Shown here piece after piece: positions 1 to 10,555 of a DNA stretch of 64,000 bases. Each line of letters starts with the position of its first letter. The stretch's first letter is position 1. The notes beneath the pieces were generated by a model, which had not been told where the DNA came from, did not search any database, and saw only the letters and a program-made list of their open reading frames with translations. The translations under genes and the position numbers were made by a program. The DNA is from Marisa cornuarietis (lineage: Eukaryota > Mollusca > Gastropoda > Architaenioglossa > Ampullariidae), in NCBI GenBank assembly GCA_004794655.1, contig SMMW01000534.1, forward strand, positions 1,619,501 to 1,683,500, read 5' to 3'.

Positions 1-375
1 ACAACAACAAAATCCAGATGATGAGATAAAAAAACCTAGTCCCTTTGAAATAAGTGGGTCTTTAGTGTTTTCTTGAAAGTTGCAAGACTCTCAAACTCCT
101 TGGTCGAGAGGGGAAGCGAGTTCCACAGAAGCGGGGCTACATTTGAGAAAGATCTAAAACCCGTTGTCTTTTTGTTTGTGTTCCCTGTCTGAACATTCGG
201 TAGTCTTAGTCTGGATTGGGCTGCTGAACGAAGGTTCCGCTGAGGTTAATGACGGTGAATAAGATCTTGTAGATATACAGGCGCAAGGTCGTGAAGTCAG
301 CCATATATCAAAGTTAACAATTTGTGATCGATCTTTTTCTCCACAGGAAGCCAGTGGAGGTCACACAATATGGTA
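1..375. other. Unassigned interspersed-repeat-like sequence
   Basis: No open frame of interest. The composition (phrases such as 'aagtgggtcttta' and 'gagttccacagaagcgggg') resembles non-coding parts of LINE-type repeats found in many animal genomes, but I cannot name the family. It is followed directly by RTE-type LINE coding sequence and may be a separate older repeat. Confidence 0.3.
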
Positions 376-2270
376 ATAATATGGTCAGTCTTTTTCTTTC
401 GTGCAAGGCCACGTTTGGAGGAAAATTTGCTGCACTAAACCTGGTGGAATGTGATATAGATACCCTCACTGGAAACATCAAAGAAGTGTTACTGTCGTCA
501 GCCCAGGAGGTTCTAGGGCGACATAGGAATAAGAAACATCCATGGGTCACTACATCCTACACCTCTGTGACCAAAGGAGGGCATTGAAGAGAGAAAGAAA
601 AAGCAAACCAGAAGCAGCCACCAAATACAAGAAAGGAACGAAGGCAGATAAGGAGAATTTGATCAAGAATCAGTGCCTGGACATAGACGATGGAATGGCA
701 TCAGGTGACAGCTAAAAGGCCTTACGACTTCTAAAGACCCTCACTTAGACAGATCAGCAGAAGACCTCAGTCACTGAAGACAGCAATGGTCACCTTCTCA
801 CAGATGGCAATGCTGTACTCAACCGATGGACTGAGTACTGCAAGGACCTGTATAACTACCAGCTGAAAACTGACGCTAACATCCTCCAAAACAACCAGAC
901 TAGAGACAGCGAACCTGCAGACCTACCAGTCCTAAGGAAAGAGATCGAAAGAACTGTACATAGCCTGAAGGGAGGAAAGTCTCCAGGTGTTGATAATGTA
1001 CTAGCTGAGCTGCCCAAGCAGGGTGGGGAAGAAACTACAAAGGCCCTCACTGTCATGTGCGAGTGAAAGGAATGGCCTAAAGAATGGACGCAGTCACTAA
1101 TCATAAAAATGGAAACAGCAAACAGTGGCAGAACTACAGAGCCATAAGCTTTATCAGCCTCCCAAGCAAAGTCATGTTGAAGGTCATACAGAACCGCATC
1201 AGAACCACTGCAGAAGATCTGCAAGCAGGAGAACAGTCTGGCTTCAGACCAGGTAGAAGCACAGTTGATCAGATCTTCAACTGTCGTGTTCTTATAGAAA
1301 AGCATCCTTAGCATCAGCGGGACCTTTACCATAGCTTCATTGATTTTAAAAAAGCATTTGACAGAGTCTGGTGCAAGGGGCTATGGTATGTGATGAAAAA
1401 ATTTAACATCGAAAACGACCTCGTCCAAGTTGATGAATCTCCGTATAATAACTCAACGAGTACAGTACTGCTGAACAACCAGACAAGAGCTTACTTTCCC
1501 ACCACAGTAGGGGTATGTCAAGGATGTCCCCTATTACCGGTGCTGTTTAATATCTTCTTGGAGAACATCATGCTCGAAGCTCTTCACGACCATCATACTT
1601 CCATTTCAATAGGTGGAAGACCAATCTACAACCTACGCTTTGCAGATGTAATAGATCTGTTAGCAACAAAGAACTGCAAGACCTCACCAACAGACTGACA
1701 GACACCTCAAATGCATATGGAATGGAGACCATTACTGAAAACAGCAAAGATATGATTAATGGCAACGACAAAGCAAGATCTATATGAAGAGGGTACAGCT
1801 TGAAAAGGTAAGCAGCTTCAAATACTTGGGATATACCCTTTCCAAGGACGGCAGCTCCACGCAAGACGTCCGCATCGATGCGATCAGGATCGCAACAGCG
1901 ACAGCAGCAATGGCTCGGCTAGATAGGATTTGGCATAGCCACAAGATAAGGTTCACTACCAAGTACAAGCTGTACAAATCCCTGGTAGTGCCAATCCTGC
2001 TCTACGGATGCGACACGTGGACGGAAAGGAGAATCCAAGCATTGGAGAAGACTATCCTTCAAGGCACCTTGGAGGGTTGTCGACGCAGCGGTGGTCAGAG
2101 AAAGAACTGACTTACGATCATCAGAGACTGGACTGGTCGTCCTATACAGGACCTGCTAACTATCTCCCAAAATAGGGAAGAGTGGTGGGCCCTGTCAGCT
2201 GCCGCGTCTATCCATTTGATCCCAACAACGACAGGGTCCAGTCAAGTGACGACTGACTGACTGACTGAAA
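376..2270 (+). mobile_element. RTE-type LINE remnant (linker, reverse transcriptase, C-terminus), decayed
   Basis: Broken coding sequence of a non-LTR retrotransposon, readable in pieces on the plus strand. About 420-590 encodes the linker between endonuclease and reverse transcriptase (contains FAALNLVECDIDTLTGN). About 960-1310 encodes the N-terminal RT part (SGFRPGRSTVDQIFNC at its end). About 1320-1700 encodes the palm (FIDFKKAFDRVW, then TVGVCQGCPLLPVLFN and LRFADVIDL where FADDIDL is expected). About 1780-2108 encodes the C-terminal part (FKYLGYTLSKDG, LYGCDTW, ILQGTLEG). Several frameshifts and stops, the damaged FADD motif and a deletion in the C-terminal part (LYGCDTWTERRIQALEKTIL, shorter than the 56-kb copy) show it is dead. 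A short CTGACTGA repeat near 2260 is the 3' tail. The family matches the copies at 55.5, 62.1 and 36.1 kb. Confidence 0.85.
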
Positions 2271-2391
2271 CTTGAAGTGAGCATCTCGAACGCAGCATTC
2301 CCCTCAAGAGGCTTAGAGTATAGATCATAATCATAAACTATGTACCTATATTACTCTATTATTACAACCAAGTGCTACTTCATGGAGTATT
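2271..2391. other. 3' flank of receptor copy 1
   Basis: Short AT-rich stretch downstream of the receptor pseudogene. It contains 'ctattattacaaccaagtgctact', cut here from the block that follows copies 2 and 3 ('tataacaaccttgtgct'), so it is the remains of block A of the tandem unit. Confidence 0.45.
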
Positions 2392-3161
2392 TTATTTAAT
2401 TTTTTTTTGCAGGATATTTACAGTTGACCCGCGAAAAATAAAATTAATTTCTGACCTGTAGCGGGATGAGCGTCCACAATAAATAAGAAAGGTAAAAGAA
2501 CAGTTCACAGCTGTACATATCGTTGCAAACACGCCCATCGTCAGAAAACTGTTCTGGTATCGACCTCCGAGATCAAAATCTAGTATGAAGGCTAAGGTCA
2601 TAATAAGAGCGACATATCATAATGAAAGAAACTGTAAACAAACCCAAGCTGAGTGATGATGTAGATGGAAGCGAGCAGCGCCACCATAAAGCGAGTTTTC
2701 AGGAGGGAAGTTGCTCGTAGGGGGAGATAAACGCACACACAGCGTTCCATAGCGATTACTAGAGTTATGGACCCTGCCATAGTTCTCATCACGTCTCTGA
2801 TTCCTAACCCAAACTGAAGAGACTTGTAATAAATTTCTTTGCCTAGCAGTAAGTCAATAAATTCAAGGAATGGACCGATCATTGTTACAGCGAGTAGAGA
2901 CAATAAATACAGGAGGTCTGTGAGTGACAGACAAAAGAGACAGAAGTTCATGCGGTCTCTGAGACCCTGGCGCCAGAAGACCACAGTGTTGACTATGTTG
3001 GACGGAATGCCAGCTATAAACACCAGCGGCTTTACAACACATTGTGCTACTAAGTTGAACAGTTGATAATCTTCGTAACTGACAGGATCGAATGTGTTGT
3101 CCCATGGCAACACAGACTCTGGTGCGTTGTCAGCAGCAGAGCTGTTGGAGAGGCCTTTCAT
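2392..3161 (-). pseudogene. Receptor copy 1: 7TM receptor pseudogene with internal deletion
   Basis: Copy of the window's class A receptor family. The start ATG (3159-3161) opens MKGLSNSSAAD, and the frame runs through TM1, TM2, TM3 (MERCVCVYLPLRAT) and TM4 up to VYSFFHYD. It then meets sequence that belongs to TM6 and ECL3 (LAFILDFDLGGRYQNSF) in a different frame. The part encoding ECL2, TM5, ICL3 and most of TM6 is missing. Aligned with copy 4, 304 bases are lost at the shared tetranucleotide 'atat'; 304 is not a multiple of three, so TM7 is out of frame. TM7 itself (VNCSFTFLIYCGRSS) and part of the tail survive as an open frame at 2392-2601. The N-terminal half is closest to copy 4. An upstream TTG is not used as a start. 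A receptor protein cannot be made from this copy. Confidence 0.9.
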
Positions 3162-4288
3162 GGTGCTACTGAAAAATTTCAAATAATGACCGGTATACTT
3201 TCAGGTTTCCTCATCCATTTCCCACCGATCTTAGTGAGACTATCTATATTTATAACTTTAAATTATGACTAACAAAAACGAAACAGACTTAGTGATTAGA
3301 ATTTCTCGGTAATTTCCTGTAAAAGGAAAGACATGTGTAAAGACAAATAATATTAAAATTATTTTCTCCCTTATTTTTTTACGCGTACTTTTCAGTAAAA
3401 CACGTTTGAATGTAATTTTGATATTTGCACAGAATGGAGAAAGAGTATTTTAAGTTATTATTTTCTGGCTCATGATAGGCAGTCGGAGGGAGAGAGAGAG
3501 AAACACCCAATAAATTTGTAAATATCTGATTAGGTACTTGAACACTATTTATTCTCATTTACAAGACTGTTTATGGAGAAATAACGCAAACACACGTGCA
3601 TAGTAAAAAATGTGGGCACCAGTGTGACTTGGGTAAACGTTGCTGGTATATTTGTAAATCCAACTCGACACGCCCACACGTATACACATTCATTCCTACT
3701 CGCACACACCGGCACACGCACACACAAACACACACACATATACCCACTCAATCTCACGTGCATAATGAAAGTAAGGCTCCATCCATCCAAAGCGTATGTA
3801 AACACACACACACACACACACCACACACGCACATATATTCAGGAAAGAGATAATAATTAACATCTTTTTGTGTATAGTATTTATTTACAAAAAGTTAGAT
3901 AAACTGATGTTAAAAGCTTTCATGAAAATTTAAATCCGGTCTTTATGCAATAAAACAAAGAAAGCAAATTCAGTAAACATTTTCTTATAAATCAAACTCA
4001 AATAACTCTTAGGTTTATAGTTGCAGGTGAATGAGATTTGCCATATTACAGGAAATGTTTTACAAGGAGAGGACGTATGTCCTTCTAGTTTGGTCTTCAC
4101 CGATTTGTGCAATAACTACACAGTGACAACAGTCTGGTCATGACTAGCCTGTCACTGGATTCATTGTGTGCAGCGCGTGTAGATTAACTCACTGGACACG
4201 AGAATTATTGCATGGTTGTGACCAGACATCGCATAACAGCAGTGGTCACTTGCAAGACTCTAGGTAAGTACAGCTCTTTGACAGTATA
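3162..4288. other. Upstream flank of copy 1: leader, CA-rich tract, block C
   Basis: No gene. Bases 3162-3540 match the leaders of copies 2 and 3 (phrases 'gaccggta' and 'aagacaaat', and a GA-rich stretch near 3490). Bases 3590-3840 are a degenerate CA/CACG tract, also present upstream of copies 2 and 3. Bases 3960-4280 are block C ('aataactcttagg', 'ctgtcactgg', 'gaccagacatcgcataa'), with counterparts at 20.96-21.3, 26.84-27.1 and 37.5-37.8 kb. Near 3975 block C is uninterrupted where unit 3 carries a DNA transposon. Confidence 0.55.

Positions 4289-4368
<80 letters not shown>
4289..4368. repeat. (CAT)n microsatellite
   Basis: About 26 perfect CAT triplets. Long methionine or isoleucine runs in either strand's translation are only this repeat. 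Confidence 0.98.
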
Positions 4369-6470
4369 CAACAACAACATCAATAACCTTCACATCTTGT
4401 TTTTCGAAGATTTGGAAGTACCGCGATGAGATTTCAATTTCAGTGAAAGTCTTTGTCACAGTAACAGTACCAGTAATAGTAGTCGCAGTATAAAGTCCTG
4501 TGATTAAGTGCTGATGTTGTCATCAAGTTCATCGTCGTCATCGTTGTTATCATCGCCTTTGTCTTCGTCGCCGTCTTCATTTTGTAGCTGTCATCGACAT
4601 TGTCATGAAAGTCACTGTAAACACCTCTGCTGATAATCTGTTCATCACTCTACACCTGTGGGAATACAAAAATACAAAAATTTTCATGATCGAGAATTAC
4701 TTTGAAAAAAACTACTGCTGTGTCAAGTTGGAGGCAGGATGGTCGTCAATTTGTTAGTAGACATCACACTAGTCCCTATCCCAAAAAAATCTATGTTTCT
4801 GTCAAGGAAATATTTTCAGCCTCTGAGGTCAGCAACAAGGATACTAACATGGTCAACAAAGCGGTGGTGTGTGGATGTCATCTGCTCAAAGACTCAAAGA
4901 GGTGGTAAGAGACACACAACCCGTGTCATGTAGCCAGAGCTGCAGGAAGTCAGATGGTAGGAAACTTGGGTGGTTCAGAACACTTTAAGGTCAAAGTTCA
5001 GACCCAGAGGGATTCACATTGGCATATCAGAAGGCTGTCTGACAGACGACCATTCAATGTCGGCGTCCATAACTGTTGCCCCTTATTTCGACTCTTACTC
5101 CGGGGTCGTTTAAATTAAGATAGAACTAAGGACTATTTAAATTGATCCTTTGTAAATTGTAGTGATCACGTTTGCAATGCATACTCAAAGGCATAGTCTG
5201 TAGGGGGGGGGTGTCGGGGAAGTAAAATAAGTCACACCCCTTTCTGTACACTGTCTGTGCGCACAGTGGACACCCGGCCAAGCGAAAGCACACTAAACAT
5301 TTCAATGACTTCAAATATAACTGTGGTACAATATAACAAGAAATAATTTTGATTATGTTTCGTGCCTTTCACTTTCCATCGAGACATTTTCATGTCAAAA
5401 AGAACTTTCTGTTTTGTATGTTTTCAAAAGTGGATAAGAAGAAATCAAGAAAATTGTATCATTAATCTTAGGTTTTTATTGACAATCTATTTGCAATTTT
5501 GAGGGTCTTTAGACTTTAATAATACTGCTTTAGAGAAGACAGTTCATAAATGAAGAAGCTAGTACGAAATTATTTATGCTAAACTTTCTATTTAACCACA
5601 AATGCTGCCTTTCATTATGGGATATATCTGTATACCTCATATCTATCACATTTGTTTCAAGTACTTCAAAAATATGTCTTTGAACTTTGTTTTAAATTTA
5701 GAAGCAGCGCAGATCTTTTATATCGTATTTGAATCACGATGTACGTTAATAATAGAAAACAAAGTAAATAAACAATTTATTCCAGTAGGTAACGTCGTCA
5801 ACACATCTATTGTCAAACATGTCCATCAATATTATAACTGGCATTGTTTCGATTGTACGTCTTTCGCAGAAAAAAATCTGAAGAATACAATGCCTTTCTA
5901 ATTCTTAATGTGTGTACAGAAAAGAGCCTGTCTCAGATTTCCTATATTTACTGTCTACTTATAGAGAGACAGCATAAAACGAAGACAAATATGTAATTCA
6001 ATTTCTAATTATTTGTATACAATCATGTCCTTTACTTTAAGACGTTCACATCCCTTGTCCCGTCTGCCGCTCATTAAGTGGCTTTAAACAATTGTCTTCA
6101 CTAAAAAGCAGGTTTAGGTTTGAGCATATTAATGTCTTCCAGCGATTGAAATAATGTTAAATATTAATACTAATGTGTTTAAGAATTCAATATACTCGCA
6201 TACGTAATATACACAGGCTTAGGCACAAATGCACGCACGCGCACACACACAAACACAAACACACACACAAACACGTACGCGCACAAACAAACACTCCCTT
6301 GCACGGTCTGTAAACAGTTCACACGCACACATTCTGACGACCAAACACAAACACACGAACACAAAAGTTTACACTATATGTACATATATACAGATGTATA
6401 CATTAAAATTATATATATATATATACGTGTGTGGCACGTATGAGCTTGCTTTCGTGTGATTTAAATTATA
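4369..6470. other. Spacer of unit 1: blocks C (end), J, F and G
   Basis: No gene supported. The parts recur in other units. The TCATCG-rich end of block C is at 4500-4640. Block J ('tctatgtttctgtcaagg', 'gaggtcagcaaca') is about 4780-5075. Block F ('caatgcatactcaaaggc', 'gtgtcggggaagtaaaat') is about 5100-5290. Block G ('agatttcctatatttactg', 'gtctgccgctcattaa') is about 5780-6180. A CA-rich tract follows at 6228-6365. The 99-codon frame at 5602-5901 is not preserved in sister copies. Confidence 0.55.
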
Positions 6471-6665
6471 CAGTTGTACCTCGAGTTACGAGCTACTCCA
6501 TATACAATGCATTTCGAGTTACGAGCAGCGGCTGGTGCAACATTTCTGCTCGAGTTATGAACGTTGTTCCGAGTTACGAACAGCTTAGCTTCGGGATCAT
6601 TTAAAGTAAAGAAATTTCAATTGTAGTTTTGTTTAAAGTGTAAGAAAGTGCTGTATCTACGCATC
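6471..6665. mobile_element. Truncated TA-flanked DNA transposon (MITE-like), left end
   Basis: Begins after TA with 'cagttgtacctcgagttacg', an inverted-repeat end like that of the complete copy at 11433-11972, and matches it for about 190 bases. It then jumps to sequence that in unit 2 lies after the element, so about 470 bases including the right end are deleted. It sits at the same place in the unit as the 11.4-kb copy, so the insertion predates that duplication. The ends look like Tc1/mariner-pogo (Tigger) superfamily ends. Confidence 0.65.
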
Positions 6666-7647
6666 GTTCGGTGGCTTTCAGTCACTCGACTGCAAGTCTT
6701 CGTCTCTCTCACTAAGATTACTTTGTCGGAAAGAGTTGAACAATAGATGGGGTAAGTAAACTATGTGGTGTGTGGCTCATAATAGCTGTTTATGCAGACA
6801 TTCTACTAGGTACGAGTTCGTTATTGTCAAACACCCATTAATTAGTTAATTTCAGAAAATGGACTTGATTAAAGAGGTAAGTAAGAGATATTCGCGGTGT
6901 GGGAATTAGGTATGTAAAGAGTAGGATAGTACTGGTTTTCATGTGTGAATAATGTAAATAAATCCATTTTAAATTTACATACCTCTTTATGTAAGTGTTG
7001 TTGCATGAACGAAATAGACATATTTCTTGAGCAAATAAAATTTGTGTCGTCTCGTGCACAGTTAAAACAAAAAACAGTTGTGAATCACAGAGCACACACG
7101 ACGAGAATGAGAAGCTCTCCGCAACAGAGCTGAACGACTAACGGACGTGAGCAGACATTTGTAAAATACCATGGTCTTTGTGGTCGGCTAAGTGCGGGTG
7201 TGTAGTAAATGGGAGGAAGAAAGAACACAACGCCAGGTACTAGCCTAGAGAACACACCTGACGGGTAAGAGCTAGAATTGCAGTGGACAATTCTCCTTGA
7301 ATCAATCCGTTCTATTCCCCGGAACACGAAGAGGAACGGACTTATTGTCTAAGAGGAAACAGAAAGTCTGGTCCCAGTGTGTAGTTTACCCTGTTACAAG
7401 CAGAACAGTCTGAATACGGGTGTATATCTCGAAAACAGAAAAAAGACATTCGTCGTCTTAAGCCTGAGCTCTAAACATTCTTTTGGAAGCTACTAGTTCT
7501 TAAAACCAAAATAATAAATGATTGAAGAACAATTTTAGCTAGGTTATCAGCTGCATAACCGAAGAAATAATTGGAGAAAGACTTCAATGGGGTCAGAGTA
7601 CAGTCAAGAAAAGTGCCCCTCTATTAAACTATTATAACAACCTTGTG
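6666..7647. other. Spacer of unit 1: blocks H, B and A
   Basis: Block H ('actcgactgcaagtctt', 'aggtacgagttcgttatt') is about 6690-6870. Block B ('cacagagcacacacgacgag', 'aacacacctgacgg', 'gaatacgggtgtatatctcg') is about 7030-7440. Block A ('taccaagaaat'-type AT-rich sequence ending 'tataacaaccttgtgct') is about 7470-7647 and directly follows the stop of copy 2. At about 7108 block B is intact where unit 2 carries the hAT transposon. No gene is seen. Confidence 0.55.
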
Positions 7648-8781
7648 CTACTTTGGTAAAGAGCGTAACTTTGTCTCGTTTTCAAATTCAATATTTTTTA
7701 TCGATTTTTCACGTCGAAAATGTTGTAGGACATTTACTGTTGAGCAGCGAAAAATATAATTGACTTCGGATCTGTAGAGTGACGAGCGTCCATAATAAAT
7801 AAAAAAGGTAAAAGAACAGTTCACAGCTGTACATGTGACTGCAAACACGCCCATCGTCAGAAAACTGTTCTGGTATCGACCTCCGAGGTCAAAGTCGACA
7901 ATGAAGGTTGAGGTCATAATAAGAGCGACATATGGTATTGAAGTTATTATGTATACACACGAGACAAGTACAAGCATCTTGATCAGCGCCGTCTGTTGGA
8001 CTTGATGATCACTTCCAACTGAACTCGTCTTCTGCCGCCACAGTATGGTGGTTCTTAATTTCAAGACGGTTGCAGCAGTCACAAGACACATACTTATAAA
8101 TATACAAGGAGGAAGAATAGTCAGTAGAAAAACCTCGAACCCGCGGAATAACAAATAGTTCTTCTTGTAAGTCGTGGACAGTTCCAACACCCAGTAAAGT
8201 GTTTGGTTGGTAATGTTGCTACGCTTGGCGGAAATATCATAATGAAAGAAACTGTAAACAAACCCAAGCTGAGTGATGATGTAGATGGAAGCGAGCAGCG
8301 CCGCCATGGAGCGAGTTTTCATGAGGGAAGTTGCTCGTAGGGGGAGATAAACGCACACACAGCGTTCGATGGCGATCACTAGAGTTATGCACCCTGCCAT
8401 AGTTCTCATCTCGTCTCTAATTCCTAACCCAAACTGAAGACACTTGTAATAAATTTCTTTCCCTAGCACCACGTCTACAATTTCAACGAATGGACCGATT
8501 TGTGCCACACCGAGTAGAGACAATAAATACAGGAGGTCTGTGAGTGACAGACAAAAGAGACAGAAGTTCATGCGGTCTCTGAGACCCTGGCGCCAGAAGA
8601 CCACAGTGTTGACTATGTTGGACGGGATGCCAGCCAGAATAATCAGAGGCTTTACAACACATTGTGCTACAAAGTTGAACAGTTGATAATCTTTGTAACT
8701 GACAGGATCGAATGCGTTGTCCCACGGCAACACTTTGTCTGGATCGTTGTCAGGAACAGTAGTGTTGGAGAGGCTCTTCAT
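7648..8781 (-). CDS. Receptor copy 2: class A (rhodopsin-like) 7TM receptor, chemosensory-receptor-like
   Basis: Intact single-exon frame of 377 residues, ATG at 8779-8781. Predicted plasma-membrane G protein-coupled receptor; ligand unknown. Features by residue: extracellular N-terminus with N6-T-T; TM1 about 35-62 (GIPSN); ICL1 FWRQGLRDRMN (62-72); TM2 72-94 with D82; TM3 about 115-138 followed by E139-R140-C141 in place of D/ERY; TM4 about 159-179; ECL2 with glycosylation sites N189 and N192 and no cysteine; TM5 about 210-240 (LPPC); TM6 about 263-292 with P282; TM7 about 303-330 with N320-C-S in place of NPxxY. The C-tail ends in LRSLPK, as in copy 3. It is closest to copy 3 at both ends, but 8138-8460 is identical to copy 5 (34641-34963). 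FMRFamide- or peptide-type receptors are possible relatives. Assignment to a chemosensory role is inference. Confidence 0.93.
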   Translation of the reverse strand: MKSLSNTTVPDNDPDKVLPWDNAFDPVSYKDYQLFNFVAQCVVKPLIILAGIPSNIVNTVVFWRQGLRDRMNFCLFCLSLTDLLYLLSLLGVAQIGPFVEIVDVVLGKEIYYKCLQFGLGIRDEMRTMAGCITLVIAIERCVCVYLPLRATSLMKTRSMAALLASIYIITQLGFVYSFFHYDISAKRSNITNQTLYWVLELSTTYKKNYLLFRGFEVFLLTILPPCIFISMCLVTAATVLKLRTTILWRQKTSSVGSDHQVQQTALIKMLVLVSCVYIITSIPYVALIMTSTFIVDFDLGGRYQNSFLTMGVFAVTCTAVNCSFTFFIYYGRSSLYRSEVNYIFRCSTVNVLQHFRREKSIKNIEFENETKLRSLPK

Positions 8782-8788
8782 GGCGCTG

Positions 8789-8805
8789 CTGAAAATGTCA
8801 AGTAA
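8789..8805 (-). promoter_or_regulatory. Predicted 3' splice acceptor in front of receptor copy 2
   Basis: On the minus strand the sequence ttacttgacattttcag ends seven bases before the ATG (then cagcgcc-ATG). A pyrimidine-rich run plus AG is conserved at the same distance in copies 1, 3, 4, 5 and 6 (for copy 3 at 18140-18156). This suggests that a non-coding first exon lies upstream and that the coding exon begins here. No donor site could be fixed. Confidence 0.45.
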
Positions 8806-9464
8806 TGACCGGTATATATTTACGTTTCCTCAGCCAATTTCCATAGATCTGAGTGAAACTATCCAAACAACTGGTTTTTATTCATTATTTCCCCCTATCA
8901 ACTTCTATGAATAGCGAGACAGTCGTTCCTTCTTGAAAGCGTTTCTTGATATTTCTGTAAGAAAAGACATGTTTAAAGACAAATATAGTTATCAATTTTT
9001 TATTCTTTGCTGTAGTGCACATTTAAATAAAATAAATCAAAATATATTTTTCATGGATGCAGAGTGGCGACGAAAATTAATTCGAGTGATCATGATTTTC
9101 TGGCATTATAAAAGGTCGTCAGAGAGAAAAGAACCACCCAAATAGGTAAATGTATAATTAAGTTCTATTTCCTCAACACTGGCATCTTCTGAATTACACG
9201 CGCATAGTTAAGGTGTGCTCACCAGTGAAAGATAGGTAAATGTTTCTGGAATATTTGTAAATATAATTCAACACACTCACACGTATAAACAGCGCACACA
9301 TACGGAGACACACACGCACGAAACAACGCGCAATCACACACATACACGTCAACGAAAATAATTTGAATCTTTTGTGACATTTATTTCCAAGACGTAAAAT
9401 TGATGTTAATAACTGAAGTGAAATATTTATTGCGTTATATAATGAAACAAACACATATTAAGTA
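8806..9464. other. Upstream flank of copy 2 (leader and CA-rich tract)
   Basis: No gene. Closely matches the upstream flank of copy 3 (18157-18760), including 'ggcattataaaaggtcgtca' near 9102, 'gaattacacg' near 9190 and the CA-rich stretch at 9270-9350. The match continues to the TA at 9463-9464, where a transposon end begins in both units. Confidence 0.6.
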
Positions 9465-10555
9465 CAGTAGAACTTCGTCCACTGTATCCCCTTTCGACTT
9501 CAGTTATGACACGACGCATGAGCCAATCAATAGCCAGTGTGAACAGTATTGGTGGCAGGATGCACCCCTGCTTGACGCCTGTGTCCACTCTAAAGAGTTC
9601 AGTCAGCTGGTTGTTGTGGATGACCTGGCATTCAAAATTTTCGTATAAGGACTTGATGATGTTCTCCAGTTTTCTTGGGATGCCATAGTGACGTAGAATC
9701 TTCCACAGAGAGGCACAATGTAGGCTGTCAAATGCCTTCTGAAAGTCAATAAAGGCCATATACAATGGAGTGTTCCACTCATGCGATTGTTCCAAGATCT
9801 GTCGCTGCACAAAGATATGGTCGATGCATGATCGTCCTTTCCGCAAGCCAGCTTGGTCTTGTCGGAGTATGGAGTCTACTGTTGTTGTAATGCGCTGGGG
9901 GATTATACGGCTAAAAATTTTGCTGCTGAGGGATAGCAACGTGATGCCTCTCCAGTTATTACGGTCACCAAGGTCTTCTTTCTTTGGACTATAACACCTT
10001 TTCTCCACTGTCTCAGATCTCCTGGAGGATTGTTTGTAGAATACGTGGTGTCTCTTCCTCTTCTGCTTTTAGCATTTCAGCACATACACATCCCCTCCTG
10101 CCGCCTTGCCGTTCTTCGTTTTGTGAAGAGCTTCCTTAATTTTTGTAGTGCAATGGGTCCAGTGTTGACATCTAGGTCTTCTGCTTCAATGATTTCAGGT
10201 AGCACTGACGGGTCTGGCTGGTTAAGAATCTGTTGAAAATTTCCCCCCATCTCTTCAGTTTGGCTCGCTTTCCAGCAATGGGTGTGCCATCTGCTCTTTT
10301 AAACGGAAGGTCATGGTTGTGCCTTCGGTCACCTCATAACTTCCTTTTCTTCTGATAGGTCGCCTTCATGTCTTTCCGTTCGGCTGCTGCCTCGGCTTCA
10401 GCTGCAAGCGGTCTCTCCTTGAGGAGGACTTGATCTGTTTGTCTAGGTCCCTGTATTGGGCTGCAGTCCTCTCTTTCAGCCTGGCCTGGGAGACTTCGTG
10501 TTCAGGAGCTTCCTCTTCATCTCTTTCCTTACTTCTATCAAGTTCCATGTGTGCA
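9465..10555 (-). mobile_element. LINE reverse transcriptase fragment next to a DNA-transposon end
   Basis: Bases 9465-9477 are the left inverted end of the DNA transposon seen complete at 18761-20959 ('cagtagaacttcg'). From there to about 10550 the minus strand encodes part of a LINE RT. About 10550-10020 is a degenerate N-terminal part. The frame from 10008 reads NWRGITLLSLSSKIFSRI, QAGLRKGRSCIDHIF, FIDFQKAFDSLH, LYENFECQVIHNNQLTE and GVKQGCILPPILF, ending after IDWLMRRVITEVERGYSG. The YADD-bearing part and the 3' end are missing, which is unusual for a LINE, so a later deletion probably removed them. The LINE clade is uncertain. It is a different element from the LINE found in the same transposon in unit 3. 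Confidence 0.85.

Noticed and set aside
2839..3066. Plus-strand frames opposite the receptor genes (also 26111, 34962, 42795)
   Set aside because: Recurrent antisense frames caused by the conserved receptor sequence; no independent evidence.
3590..3860. Histidine-threonine-rich small frames at CA repeats (also 6229, 11112, 38258, 43617)
   Set aside because: They translate CA/GT microsatellites.
4205..4493. Frames with long methionine or isoleucine runs
   Set aside because: Translation of the (CAT)n microsatellite.
5126..5314. About 62-codon minus-strand frames in block F (5126, 22612, 41378)
   Set aside because: Reading frames and starts differ between copies with insertions and deletions that are not multiples of three. 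The DNA is conserved by duplication rather than as protein.
7085..7327. 80-codon minus-strand frame in block B, with a similar frame at 15833-16063 and part at 24715-25119
   Set aside because: The frames align because the DNA block is duplicated. Most differences change amino acids and the ends are not conserved, so coding selection is not supported.
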